Shown here: positions 53,001 through 63,006 of the stretch, piece after piece
How positions within the stretch are numbered: position 1 is the stretch's first letter
How the letters are laid out: every line of letters begins with the position of its first letter
Source: Trypanosoma brucei gambiense DAL972
Taxonomy: Eukaryota; Euglenozoa; Kinetoplastea; Trypanosomatida; Trypanosomatidae
Direction: 5' to 3'
Length of the DNA: 64,000 bases
Assembly: GCF_000210295.1 (NCBI RefSeq)
Contig: NC_026743.1
Location: 2,542,001-2,606,000 of the forward strand
Position numbers and translations under genes: made by a program
The notes under the pieces: generated by a model
Databases searched by the model: none
The model's input: the letters and a program-made list of their open reading frames with translations, nothing else
What the model was told of the DNA's origin: nothing

Positions 53001-53921
53001 GTCAAGTGCTATTCTTTCTTGTATATTTTTCTGATACTGCCTCTCAACAAGCCGTTGGCGCTGTTTGGCGTGCATATCCCTCAGAACTTGTCTGTGAGTT
53101 TCACTGCGCTGTTTGTCTTTCATATCCAACGTTTCGCGCGTTTTGGCACTTATGTGTTCATATTTTTCCTTTGATATTCGGTCAATAGTCTCCTGCACTT
53201 TTGGCAAGAGAGTATCGAGCATGCGGTCAATGCGGCGTAGGGTGCGGTTGCGTTCGTTTTCTTCCTTTTTCCGAATCCTCGCAGAAACCTCCTTGTCTAA
53301 CTCATGCTGTGTTTTGTCATGGTCGTATTTTGTTAGCACCTGCTGTAGGCGTGAAGACCGCCATAGTCTAATATTACTGTCAATTTGCGCGATTTCCTCC
53401 TCAATTGAAGGACTGTCATTAACAATGTGTCGTTGACTAAAAAAAACAGAGTTTAACACAGGTTGCCCGGCATCAGGAAGGGACTTGCTCACCTCTGTAT
53501 AAAACGTCATATCGTGCATCGCATCACTAACCAACAACCCCTTAGCCACATCATCTGCTGCTGCAGCGCCGGCGTACACGGACGGTCCTTTCGGACGCCG
53601 GAAAGAGGAGAGGGGGAGATAATCCGGCTTTGAGGGTTTGACAGGGATCTTCAATTGCTTGCTATCGACCTCTGTGCTGACTTGCTCCAGTAGTGGTTCT
53701 GCAACCGTCGGCGTTGTTGTAGGTTGCTCCTTGGCCTGCTCCTGAGGCGATCTCCCCTCGCCTGGGGAATTATTATACATTGCTACTGCTGTTGCTATTT
53801 TCCCCCTTTCCACCCCCTTCTCGACTCTTTCTTTCCTATTTTCTACGCCTTGTACTGCGGGGGCTGATGTATGTCTACTTACACTTGTTACTGAGGAGGT
53901 AGTAGGTGAGAGAGCGACCAA
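50018..53921 (-). CDS. Highly repetitive acidic coiled-coil protein, interrupted by an assembly gap
   Basis: One gene split by 100 N at 50599-50698. The N-terminal part (about 1-190) is Ser/Pro-rich. Residues about 190-400 are charged and helical, likely coiled coil. A Gln/Lys-rich region follows, then about 13 copies of a 19-residue unit (LEPEDQKELDIAQPEVIQT) and many copies of a 28-residue unit with core PEGDIAVEALEELEEPQQ. A degenerate Ala/Glu-rich patch lies at 50699-50930. After the gap the 28-residue units continue to the stop at 50018, ending GLDVEEFD. The frame differs on the two sides only because the gap length is arbitrary. True protein length is unknown (over 1,200 aa). The style fits kinetoplastid cytoskeletal or repetitive-antigen proteins; function not recognised. 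Confidence 0.85.
50036..51713 (-). repeat. 84-bp tandem repeats (28-residue acidic unit)
   Basis: Many near-identical units of about 84 bases, with some shortened or variant units (AQPEAQPEGD replacing AQPEAAAPEGD; one lacking LEE). Interrupted by a diverged patch (50699-50930) and the 100-N gap. Confidence 0.88.
50599..50698. other. Assembly gap (100 N) inside the repeat gene
   Basis: Exactly 100 N within a repeat tract. The size is a placeholder and breaks the reading frame artificially. Confidence 0.97.
51714..52442 (-). repeat. 57-bp tandem repeats (19-residue unit, about 13 copies)
   Basis: Twelve full units plus a 15-residue partial unit, differing mainly at one residue (Asp, Glu or His before IAQPE) and one Gln/Lys change. 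The tract joins directly to the 84-bp repeats. Confidence 0.92.
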
Positions 53922-54124
53922 TTTAGCAGCAGCACAAGCCGGGGTGCGTGGTTGTGGGCGCGTGGGTCACAAAGTGTAGGGAAATTATACACGTGTGCAC
54001 ACGAACGTGTACACATATATGCGGCCACCGTGTGAATGGAACTCGGTGTGTGTGTCTTCGCACGCAGGTGGGCAGCTTTTATTGTTAACGAATCTCCACC
54101 TCGTACTGGATATCAACACTGTCA

Positions 54125-56338
54125 CTAGTTTTCTTCACTGTCTGTGTTGGCTGCTGGATCGTCCCCGCCTGCGTTCGCCCCCTCCAGATTGGGATGAAAC
54201 TCAGGAGTGAGGGAGACAACGGGCTCATGCGGATGAATACCATGCTTGAGGATAAAAACCTCCGGGTGCTGCTGCAAATACCCCAAAATACCTCCAGAAC
54301 CTCGCCGTAAAATTGCACGCCGTAGCTCGCTGCTGATAAATTTTGGCAGGTGCGAAGGAAGCAGGTTTCGGGATCTACAAACCGCCAACCGCGCTGCTAC
54401 AAGAGACACCATGAATCGGAGTTGCTCTTCTGGGTCCGTCAAGAGTCGCTTGTGGTGCTCAGACGCTTGGCCAGAAACGGGGATATGGCTGGTGATGTTT
54501 ATGTTCTGCTCGCACTCGCTTGCTTCGTCCCCTTCTGGCGCGACTGGGGCCATGCGTTGGACACACAATTCCGGGGGGCATTCCACCAGACGGAACAAAT
54601 GTGGGTATTTCCTAATCCACGTGCGAGAGCGTGCGTCGGTTATGCGGCGTATGTTTTCCGGGAGGAGCTGTGGTAGGTGACCTGTTACAATAAGGGTACC
54701 GTCTATGGGGAGAAGATCGAACACGTAGTACGCAAGGACGTCAGGATGGCAAAAAGGGGAAGGCCCCAGTTCGTGCAGAGCTATGCAACGCAGCAACAGA
54801 CGTTTCCTGTCTATGAGGCGAACTCGTTTGTGATTTGGAAGCTTTTGCAAGCTCTTCGGTACCCATTCGTTCGTCTCCTCCAGTTCCTTTTTCAGCTCTT
54901 CGCATGTTTTTTCTTGGTAGAGGGCAGGTAAGCAGCGGGCCTTATCGAGCCAGAAACGCACTCCGACGATCCGGGATGAATCAATAGGGTCGTACTCAAA
55001 GTCGAGAATAGATTGTGCTGTTTCGGCATTCCCAACTTCTCCTGCTTTGCTTTCTTCCCCACCAATAGCGAGAACAACTGCCAGTGGCTGTGTCAACCAC
55101 TTCCCAGCTATCTCATCCAGCTCGGGCAGCTTTGTAAACGCTTCCGTGTGTAGAACGCGGCACAGGCGGTAGAGGTTATAATCCTCCACCAATTTATTTT
55201 CTGGGTCTGGGATGGCACGGAGCACGATGCGGCTGTAGGCAGCGGCGGAGGTAAAACATAGAAACAATGTAGTTTTCACCCGTGTATCCGGCGAAGAGTC
55301 TGAGGGTTGCGAGGCGTCACAACATTCGGGGCGTATCGCTTCAAGGGCGACCTTTGCCGTTTCGCCATTCAACTCTGCCCAGCGAAAGGCATGAAGTCGC
55401 TGCCCCTCACTGCAATCCACCGTTGCCCGCTCTACACCAGCCACCATCTCACCACTCCAGGAAGTTGTGTTTTCAGTTAGTTTATGTGCTGTGTATTCCG
55501 CTACAAGCATCCACAACTGTATTCCAGAATTTGGCTTGAGCCACTCCTGCAAGACTCGTTCCATGCTCTCGATAGATCTGCTCTCATTGCTGTTGGCCCG
55601 CCCTCCCCCTTCAGCACAATGTCCGCTAAATGTTGCAGCTCCGGTTCTACTCTGTATTATGTCTTCTAAGGGAAGAAAGAGACGAAACGATGTCCCTCCG
55701 CTTACCTCACCACCTACTTCTTGGATTAATTCAACGTATAAAATTCCGTTACCACCGCAGGAGAGCCGATACCGCGACGGAAACCCTTGCAAGTGACTCT
55801 TGAGACCATTTGGAAGGCTCTCAATCACCTCATCTGGGAGGAGCTTGGCTAGCTCCGTCAGAGGAACTACGCGGTTGTGTGCCACAAAGGGGAATACGGG
55901 ATCAGTCCGCTCCTCCGCATCACCACAAGGGCTTTTGGGCACTCTTGAACGGACCGCCCTGTCCGCTGGCACCCCGTGGGGGAGAGTGTGCACAGCGAGG
56001 CACGCTAAGCGAAGAGACGTGGTCCGCAGCACGTCTTTGCGATCGCCATGCCTGTCAAACACGCTAAATGTGACTTTCCGGCGTAAAGCCACAGAGAAAG
56101 AGCCCCCGTATCGGCTTGGAAGCAACCCACAACCCCTTGGAACAGGCACCCCCACAAAACATTTCCCAGTAACCCTCATGCAGCCTTTACCTCCTGCTAA
56201 GTTACCTATTTTTTTTTTTTTTTGCTCCTTCGGTAGGTACCGCACTGCACTGTCCTTACCTCTTTCCAATTCCACCTTATGCACCCCAGAGGGGGTGGGG
56301 GTTCTGTTATTGAAGGCGAGGGTAAGAAGAAGATACAC
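54125..56338 (-). CDS. Probable mitochondrial protein with a repeated helical LP-module (737 aa, or 684 from an internal start)
   Basis: Not firmly recognised. The frame opens at 56338, but Met54 (56179) is followed by an Arg-rich, acid-free segment (MRVTGKCFVGVPVPRG) like a mitochondrial targeting sequence. An A-run codes the Lys stretch just before it, so I favour the internal start. A module of type L-x-x-LP-x-x-x-I/L...hP-x-x-F-x-L-x...V-x-L recurs at least three times: near residues 156-203 (LAKLLPDEVIESLP), near 570-625 (HLPQLLPENIRRI, KYPHLFRLVE) and near 660-715 (LLPSHLPKFISSELRR, QHPEVFILKHG). Such repeats may be RNA-binding winged-helix-like domains of kinetoplastid mitochondrial RNA-processing factors. 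That is a guess. Confidence 0.7.
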   Translation of the reverse strand: MYLLLTLAFNNRTPTPSGVHKVELERGKDSAVRYLPKEQKKKKIGNLAGGKGCMRVTGKCFVGVPVPRGCGLLPSRYGGSFSVALRRKVTFSVFDRHGDRKDVLRTTSLRLACLAVHTLPHGVPADRAVRSRVPKSPCGDAEERTDPVFPFVAHNRVVPLTELAKLLPDEVIESLPNGLKSHLQGFPSRYRLSCGGNGILYVELIQEVGGEVSGGTSFRLFLPLEDIIQSRTGAATFSGHCAEGGGRANSNESRSIESMERVLQEWLKPNSGIQLWMLVAEYTAHKLTENTTSWSGEMVAGVERATVDCSEGQRLHAFRWAELNGETAKVALEAIRPECCDASQPSDSSPDTRVKTTLFLCFTSAAAYSRIVLRAIPDPENKLVEDYNLYRLCRVLHTEAFTKLPELDEIAGKWLTQPLAVVLAIGGEESKAGEVGNAETAQSILDFEYDPIDSSRIVGVRFWLDKARCLPALYQEKTCEELKKELEETNEWVPKSLQKLPNHKRVRLIDRKRLLLRCIALHELGPSPFCHPDVLAYYVFDLLPIDGTLIVTGHLPQLLPENIRRITDARSRTWIRKYPHLFRLVECPPELCVQRMAPVAPEGDEASECEQNINITSHIPVSGQASEHHKRLLTDPEEQLRFMVSLVAARLAVCRSRNLLPSHLPKFISSELRRAILRRGSGGILGYLQQHPEVFILKHGIHPHEPVVSLTPEFHPNLEGANAGGDDPAANTDSEEN

Positions 56339-56705
56339 TCAGACACATTCGCCCACGCGCATCCGCATATGCGCGTGACTGTGTGTTTGTGCGTGTTTTT
56401 CTTTCATATGTAAGCAGAGGGGAAACCAAACCGAACCAGGGACAACCACGACGGCTCTATACGTTAATCAAACGCAGCTATGAACAAGTGAAGGCAAACC
56501 TTAGTCACGTACGAAGGTAGTCCTTTCACTTGGACTTTATGTAATCCAGTGAAAAACGTGGGACTCTTTCCCCCTTCGGTTTATTCTCCCCCTCAGGGGG
56601 AGCAGAAGAAAATGAACCCGTGACAAGCGATGAAATTGTCGTAAACCAGCTCCAAAGGGCGGGTTCTCGCGTTACGACAAGGCGAAAAAAAAAAACGTGG
56701 GCGAG
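56339..56705. other. Intergenic spacer
   Basis: About 370 bases, no gene seen. Confidence 0.5.
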
Positions 56706-58412
56706 CTAAATCACCTCTGCTGCATGTTTCTTGTACCTTTCGACGATCCACTTTGTGCGCTGCTTCAGATCAACAATGGGGCTGGGATAGGCCGATCCAC
56801 CAACGATGCTGCCACCAAGCGGTAGCTCCGTCTTTTCCTTTTTTATTCCGTTGCTTTCCTTCACAGTTCCTTGCACTGTACCTAATGTGCCCTCGTCCGC
56901 TGGTCGCCCTTCCTTGCAAAACACATCCCACTTGTGTATCGTCCTCACAGACACATTCCGGAGCTCTGGCACCCATTGTTTGATAAACACGGCCTGCGGA
57001 TCGTGCTGAGCGGACTGGCGGAACGGGTTAAAGAAACGAAAATACGGCTGTGCATCAGCACCCTGGCCCGATGACCAGAGCCAACCGCCGCTGTTATTAG
57101 CCACATCGTAGTCCACAGCGACGGTGGCGTACCACCGCTCACCTTCCCTCCAATCCACAAAGAGAACCTTCACAAGAAAATTGGCAATTAACATCCGGCA
57201 GCGGTTGTGACACCAACCCGTTTTCGTCAAACAGCGTACCGCAGCGTCCACAAGCGGGAATCCTGTGGCTCCGGACTTGAACGCGGTAAATTCTGCGTCA
57301 TTCCACTCCCACTGGAAATTAGAGTACTTCTCCAGAAACGGCTCATTGGCAAGCGTCGCACGACATTGTCGCTCACCCTGAAGGGCAACGTCCATCTTTA
57401 GTTGCCCCAATGCCAGACGCGGGTTGTGATAGAGTAACATCGAATAGAACTCGCGCCAAATGAGTTGCCTAGTAAATGCATGCTCCTTCCCCAAGTGTAG
57501 CAATGCAACCTGCATGGCCTCACGGATAGAGATGGTACCAAATTTTAAATGCGGACTTAAATGTGTCGTTTTGTCCCCCGGAATGTCGTCTCGTATGGCA
57601 GAATAATTTTTTGCCGATGCAACGCTTGCCAACCGTAGCAACCCTTCGCTTCTTCCGCCCCTATCCACCAGTTCGGGAAAGGTTTGGGGAAGGGCTGCTA
57701 AATCAACGTAGTCAACCAGTGAAGAGAACTCATCCGCGGCCATGGCGCTCCTCCTTGCTTGATCTACAGTAGCTTTGACATCTTCCTTTACATGGGAACC
57801 GGTAAAAATATCACCGATGGTGGTGGCCTTAGGATTTGGCGCTTGTATATCGCTGAAGTGCTCCTGTAGAACGGCACGATAAAAAGGACTGAAGACACGG
57901 TACGGTTTTCCATTCTTGTTAGTTACTACATCCGGGGGGAGTAGTGTATAATCCATGTTGCTGGTGACACACCGTACACCCCGTTTAACACACCATTCTT
58001 CGAGCTGAAGATCACGTTTACGTGCAAAAGGCGTAATATCGCGGTTAAAACCAAGCTGTTTGATGTCGTAACCAGAGGAACGAACCACCTCGAGACAGTC
58101 ACAATCACTACCACGAAGACAAACTAGACGTCCACCAAGCTGAACAGTATCCAAATGTTTCAGTGATTGGCATAGGAACTCAAAGCAAGCCTTACCGAAA
58201 TAAGGGTTCTTATCGGGGTCACACTGCCTTGGATTGAAAAAGAACAGGGGAATGACGGGTAGCGACTGTTTGCCAGCCCGTTCTATCAGCAGCAGCAGAC
58301 CGGTGTTGTCAGTCACACGGAAATCTCGCCTAAAAATGAACACCGCTGCTGGGAGCGGTTGACTCGGGGTTCGCTGCCTCTTGACGGCGACAACACGACT
58401 CGGTACGTACAT
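56706..58412 (-). CDS. DNA photolyase / cryptochrome (class I family)
   Basis: 568 aa. The N-terminal alpha/beta photolyase domain (about 20-150) starts AAVFIFRRDFRVTDNTGLL. The FAD-binding helical domain (about 270-490) has HLSPHLKFGTIS, RQLIWREFYSML, GFPLVDAAVRCL, GWCHNRCRM and GGWLWSSGQGADAQPYFRFFNP, all diagnostic of class I photolyases and cryptochromes. The C-terminus keeps PSPIVDLKQRTKWIVERYKKH, as in CPD photolyases (PxPIVDhK). Light-driven repair of UV dimers is the likely role, with cryptochrome-like signalling as alternative. The tail after 490 has a Lys/Ser-rich insert. An N-terminal basic stretch (VVAVKRQR) could be a nuclear or organellar signal. Confidence 0.92.
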   Translation of the reverse strand: MYVPSRVVAVKRQRTPSQPLPAAVFIFRRDFRVTDNTGLLLLIERAGKQSLPVIPLFFFNPRQCDPDKNPYFGKACFEFLCQSLKHLDTVQLGGRLVCLRGSDCDCLEVVRSSGYDIKQLGFNRDITPFARKRDLQLEEWCVKRGVRCVTSNMDYTLLPPDVVTNKNGKPYRVFSPFYRAVLQEHFSDIQAPNPKATTIGDIFTGSHVKEDVKATVDQARRSAMAADEFSSLVDYVDLAALPQTFPELVDRGGRSEGLLRLASVASAKNYSAIRDDIPGDKTTHLSPHLKFGTISIREAMQVALLHLGKEHAFTRQLIWREFYSMLLYHNPRLALGQLKMDVALQGERQCRATLANEPFLEKYSNFQWEWNDAEFTAFKSGATGFPLVDAAVRCLTKTGWCHNRCRMLIANFLVKVLFVDWREGERWYATVAVDYDVANNSGGWLWSSGQGADAQPYFRFFNPFRQSAQHDPQAVFIKQWVPELRNVSVRTIHKWDVFCKEGRPADEGTLGTVQGTVKESNGIKKEKTELPLGGSIVGGSAYPSPIVDLKQRTKWIVERYKKHAAEVI

Positions 58413-58997
58413 ACCACCCTTGCCTTTGGGGGAGAGAAACGGGGTGCAGAAAATGTGTGTACAAACTCAAACTGAGACGCGCTAGCATGTAAGTGCCTCA
58501 CAAACACAGTCTTTCACTTCCGATCGTTGGGGTGATCTGTGAAATATGTACCCTTGTGAGCCTGGTACAACTGTGCACCCGGGGGACTTTGCAGACGTCA
58601 CAGGAACCTGCGACGGCGACATAGTTTATGTGAAACTATGTACGTACCGAATTGCGATTTCCGTTCAACCTCCCCAGCCAACACTTAACGGTAACGGTTG
58701 ACAGACTGGGGTGGGGGGGGGGAACACCAGTCGAAAGCCGGTTTTGTCGTGGAAAGAAAGCGACGTACGACCAAAAGAAACAGCACCGTTTTGATCCTCC
58801 AACCGCGCACAGTTCCGTGGTGCCTAATTTTCCTGTGACATCCTTCGACCTCGGTAGAGGTTATAAGTGAAAAAGTTAGTGCCATTTAGATAGAGACGCA
58901 CCATCACACCAATCCAGTGCCGCGAATTCACGCTTGTGAAGGGCTCTTTCGACAACCGGTTTTTTTTTAGCCCAACTCCACACACCCCGCCTTCATG
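58413..58997. other. Intergenic spacer
   Basis: About 585 bases with a 10-G run at 58713-58722. No convincing gene. Confidence 0.5.
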
Positions 58998-61535
58998 TTA
59001 GCTTCTGGCAGTGAGTCTGACAATATCAACCGGAGTGCAGACATCAGTGTCGCATAATTTAGATTGTACTTCTTTCCATTTTTTCATCTTCATTGCAGTG
59101 GTTACCTTTCCCCGCTTCGTCTTGCCAGGTACTGTTGTCCGACCTCCTTTGCATGACGTGGGAACTTCTCGCAGATACGGTAGTAAGGCAAGAAGACCAT
59201 TGTTACTGCACACGAAACAACACTCAGTATTTTTGCTGTTGGGATCCTCCACACTGCCCTCATTCACAACATCCCCACGTTGACTGCTTCTAGGGCCACT
59301 CACCGTCCGCCTGCAATGATTAGAAATTAGAGCCTTCCAGCCAGCGTGGTCCCAAACCCACGCGTAGGCAAGGCAACAGCCAAAACGCATAGAAAAAAAT
59401 GGGGCTGTAGCAATGGTGCCGATGCGCGTAAGCTCCGGAATGGTGACGCACAGAGTTGCACCACTCTCTTCCTGATCCTTCGGTTTCAAAAGCAAAAGTG
59501 CACCTCCCACTTCCTGATGTTGCCGCCCCCCTCTTGCCGAAAATTTCAAAAGGACACGTTGGTGGGCATTGGAGGGCGAATGGTACAGACGTGCCACCCC
59601 CGAATTGCGCCAGACATTCCGTGCACTTTCCCTGCCGAACAACGCGTAGCACCCGGAGAGTAGTTGCAAAGTTTCTCGTTCCTCTTCGCCGATCGCCCGT
59701 GCGGAGTATGCGTAACCATTACTCCTGCATAGCCCTACGGTCCCGGCAACCTCTTCAGAATCGTCACACCATTGCCTCCACGTGGCCGCAACTGGTGACA
59801 CGACACTGGTGAACAAATGCCTCGAAAGCTGGAAGTGGCAGGCGCGGTACGACCACGTGTTGCACGTCCTACTACTACCAAGGGCGTCAGCGTTACGAAT
59901 GCGGCGTACAGAAACCGCAAGTACTGTCACCACACATTGGTGGATGGGAAAACCGGTACAGTCAACAATGTCCGTAAATGGTGGAAACGATGGGAAAGTA
60001 AACACCTTAACGCCTCCTAACGCCCTTTTTGTTGGCGTCAGGGATGATGACTTAGTTGAAAGAAAAACATTTGAATTTTCAGCCTCCAAAAACTCGCTAC
60101 TCTCGCTCTTCCCAGCTGTTGCAGAGTGCCATCTCATCATTGCCTTGTCTACTCGCTGCTGCACCCATGAATGGCTGGGCAGAACCGCCTTTTCACCACA
60201 TTCCTGTGCGGCTGCCCCAGCACAACACCAGACCTCTAACATGGAACTCAGAAAACCCACCGCCGGGCATGGATTCCAGTGCGAAATGAGGCAGAAGCTG
60301 AGGTGTCGCCGCGCTTGTGGGCCGAAATACACTGGACAAGGCGCAATCAAGTAGTATGTATCCCCTCTTCCCACTTTTCCATCGCGCACAAGCACCAGTG
60401 TCACAGCAACTACAGGGTTTGATTGTACCGTGCAAGCATCCTGTGGGAACGGGTAACCAGCGGCTTTGGCGGCGGCAGACCACACGTAACCGTAGTAGAC
60501 ACTACAGCCGTTGGTTTGCCATGTTCCGCCGGTGGGATCCGGGGTTGTTTTGCTAAGGCGAAAACTTTTAGCGTAACCCATAGCCGGCGGGTTTTCATTC
60601 GTACGCATTATTAGTAGATTCATTAGCTCCTCTGGCGAAAAACGCCTCTCCATGTTCAGCTGCTGCATGCGCCACACGCACATGTGAGACCTTTCAGCAA
60701 CGAAGCACATGGGTGGTGGGACAGCCGTTAACTTGCCCCTGTGCTGTCTCACAACCTTTGAAGTCATCTGTGAGGAAACAAAAGTGGGCAATCTCGCGAC
60801 CCAACGCTGTAATATTCGGTGTTGCTTCCTCTGACATTTAAGGGGCACGGCGATTCTCAGTGTGACGGTGCAGGAAGGCGTACCTCTACCGCTGCCTCCA
60901 CCTACAATGGCCAGATCGGGTTCTGGGTTTGGACAGGGGGAGACCTTTGCCTTTTCCACACAGTAATGAAACCGCCGGCGCATGTACCAATGGGATGGTA
61001 GCCATAAAATCGAAGTTCTACCGGGGAAAGCGCCTGTGAGAATGGTTCCATGATTAGGCATCGCGCAGTTGCAGAGTGGTTTCTGATACTTACCATACCG
61101 TAACGCAAAAATACGGCGCAACAACCGCCGACGAGTAGTGGGGCGACGCCTCAAAGCCACTCTTCGCCTTCTTCTCAACAGTGAACACCATTGTGAATAC
61201 GTGAATAACCGTTTCTTGGGCTTTTTAGTGCATGCACTGAGCATGATAGCTTCCCTTGTGCTTTGCCGCCGGGGATCACGAGAAGCATGCCGCATTCTGT
61301 CGTGCATATGCCGCTTCATGTTGCACAGTGGCACGTTTGAGGACGATGGTCGGCGATGAAGAGGAACTACCGGGCGCTTAGGAAGGCCACAGCTGCTTCC
61401 CTGCTCTCCTGTATCATCAACGTCAGCACCTCCTCTGCTATCGACGCCATCATCACGTGGCCTTTTTCGGAAGAGTAACGTGGAAAAAGCTGCCACTTCC
61501 TCCACTCTGTTTTTCAGCAACTCTGCAACATTCAT
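58998..61535 (-). CDS. POP1-like protein (RNase P/MRP subunit family), tentative
   Basis: 845 aa, very basic N-terminal half. At 74-97, KRHMHDRMRHASRDPRR resembles the POP1 motif with LPRHMRRRAMSHN. At 177-194, LWLPSHWYMRRRFHYC resembles the POP1 motif WLETHIWHAKRFHM. The two motifs are in the correct order with an Arg-rich linker (RRRRRVALRRR) between them. The central region and the C-terminal end (CCFVCSNNGLLALLPYL) are not clearly alignable, although a POPLD-like domain is expected there. In other eukaryotes POP1 is the large scaffold of RNase P and RNase MRP in nucleus and nucleolus. Trypanosomes are known to use protein-only RNase P, so an MRP-like role would be the inference. Tentative. 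Confidence 0.5.
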   Translation of the reverse strand: MNVAELLKNRVEEVAAFSTLLFRKRPRDDGVDSRGGADVDDTGEQGSSCGLPKRPVVPLHRRPSSSNVPLCNMKRHMHDRMRHASRDPRRQSTREAIMLSACTKKPKKRLFTYSQWCSLLRRRRRVALRRRPTTRRRLLRRIFALRYGKYQKPLCNCAMPNHGTILTGAFPGRTSILWLPSHWYMRRRFHYCVEKAKVSPCPNPEPDLAIVGGGSGRGTPSCTVTLRIAVPLKCQRKQHRILQRWVARLPTFVSSQMTSKVVRQHRGKLTAVPPPMCFVAERSHMCVWRMQQLNMERRFSPEELMNLLIMRTNENPPAMGYAKSFRLSKTTPDPTGGTWQTNGCSVYYGYVWSAAAKAAGYPFPQDACTVQSNPVVAVTLVLVRDGKVGRGDTYYLIAPCPVYFGPQARRHLSFCLISHWNPCPAVGFLSSMLEVWCCAGAAAQECGEKAVLPSHSWVQQRVDKAMMRWHSATAGKSESSEFLEAENSNVFLSTKSSSLTPTKRALGGVKVFTFPSFPPFTDIVDCTGFPIHQCVVTVLAVSVRRIRNADALGSSRTCNTWSYRACHFQLSRHLFTSVVSPVAATWRQWCDDSEEVAGTVGLCRSNGYAYSARAIGEEERETLQLLSGCYALFGRESARNVWRNSGVARLYHSPSNAHQRVLLKFSARGGRQHQEVGGALLLLKPKDQEESGATLCVTIPELTRIGTIATAPFFSMRFGCCLAYAWVWDHAGWKALISNHCRRTVSGPRSSQRGDVVNEGSVEDPNSKNTECCFVCSNNGLLALLPYLREVPTSCKGGRTTVPGKTKRGKVTTAMKMKKWKEVQSKLCDTDVCTPVDIVRLTARS

Positions 61536-61943
61536 CGCTGCTGCTGTCTTTTGACCCTGTTAATGTCACGGTAAAAGTTAATTTTCCTCCCGCTTTTTTA
61601 CACCTTTTTTTCTCTCAGAACAAGTATTTTATGGACGGCACTTCTGCACGCCTCTGAGTAGCCTTATTGCCAGTCGTCGGACGAAAAAGGCGTTTCCTTG
61701 GCCTTACAGCATGTGGCTAGAGCCACGTTTTACGCAACACAAAAGTGCTCCTTCTAAATATGTAATACGCACCCAAAATCATTAAGAAAGAGAATGCAGA
61801 AAAAGCAGATTCATCGTGTGTTTTACAAATGTTCGATCAATGCTGCATGCCAGTTTTCACGCTTTATATATACGTGCCTGTTTGCGGGAGAGGTATATGA
61901 GGCTCACGACCTTCCGAGACGAAGGAACACGGAACTTTATTTT
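61536..61943. other. Intergenic spacer
   Basis: About 410 bases, no gene seen. Confidence 0.5.
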
Positions 61944-62693
61944 TCACGATAAAGGTGGAAGACCATTTTCTTCCCACTGATGTAGTGCCTCCACCATCTC
62001 GGCCCGCCGAGGTAGCGCCAAAAACCTTCCCGGCTCTGTTACTATGTACTCGGTGGGAAGAAGGTTTAATTTTTCCTCAAAATGTTCCCTCACATTTTGC
62101 AGGCACTGACGCTCAAACTCGCGACTCCAATGTGGTCGACCCTCACCTCCCTCCTTCATATGTTGTTCCCCTTCCGTTGTCTTCCCCCGCGGCAATAAAA
62201 GGTGCGAGGTATACTCCAAGCACCTAAGTAGTCCAGCGTACCCGATCGCCTCAAGTTTGTCCGCATCACTAACAATATCACGAACACGCAGCCATTCGGT
62301 TGGAAGCACCGAGGTAAACCAACGTTTGCCACGTTGTTTTTCTGCAGAGAAGGACACTGCCTCTATGGTTTGCAGCGCGTAGGCATGTGACTGAGCCGTT
62401 TCAATGGTTGCGTTTCGTTCCTCTTTAATAAACGCCTCAACACGGTGCCTTAACGTACCGTCGGAGTCGTATTTGTGATCTGCTACGTCGTGCAGCATAG
62501 CCACGAGGATGACCCTGGAGAGAGTTGTATGCATATCTGTTGCTGCTACTTGGTTCTGCATGCACAGTATCAGTATAGCGCTCTCAGTAACCTTTTCCAT
62601 GTGCGCCAGGCCGTGTGAGCTGTCACGGCCTGCGCAAGCCACTCTCACAAACTCCCTGCAGCGTTCCCACAGATGATAGTGTTGGGCCTGCAT
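61944..62693 (-). CDS. HD-domain metal-dependent phosphohydrolase
   Basis: 249 aa, close to the size of stand-alone bacterial-type HD hydrolases (YedJ/YpgQ style). Motifs in order: H27 and H31 in SSHGLAHMEKV, the HD pair H68-D69 in MLHDVADHKYD, and the downstream metal ligand in VSDADKLEAIGYAG (D143 or D145). The conserved DADKLEAIG segment is typical of this group, which hydrolyses nucleotides or related phosphates. No targeting signal is seen. Substrate unknown. Eukaryotic and bacterial relatives exist, so ancient transfer is possible but cannot be judged here. Confidence 0.85.
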   Translation of the reverse strand: MQAQHYHLWERCREFVRVACAGRDSSHGLAHMEKVTESAILILCMQNQVAATDMHTTLSRVILVAMLHDVADHKYDSDGTLRHRVEAFIKEERNATIETAQSHAYALQTIEAVSFSAEKQRGKRWFTSVLPTEWLRVRDIVSDADKLEAIGYAGLLRCLEYTSHLLLPRGKTTEGEQHMKEGGEGRPHWSREFERQCLQNVREHFEEKLNLLPTEYIVTEPGRFLALPRRAEMVEALHQWEENGLPPLS

Positions 62694-63006
62694 TTGTTTA
62701 TGCTGTGCTAAATTTTCTGTGCGGAACCGCAGCGGCTTTGAAAAATCCGGAACAAGGCAGAAAACTCAGCTGCCCAATATTCGTGGCTGAAGGAAACACC
62801 AATTTTAGAAGGAGGTGTATGATCGCGGGAAACCTTGCAGTTTGTAGCCGCCAGGGCCCTCTACAGCCACCAACAAACGGGAATAGAAAAAAAAGTTGAG
62901 GCTCCAAAAGTGAAGCAGAACGAGCGAATACGAAGGACAAAACGGGACAATAAAATAAATCGTGCGATATGTCGATTGTCACGCCGAAAAAATTAACGTA
63001 TAGGGC
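62694..63006. other. Intergenic spacer
   Basis: About 310 bases, no gene seen. Confidence 0.5.
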
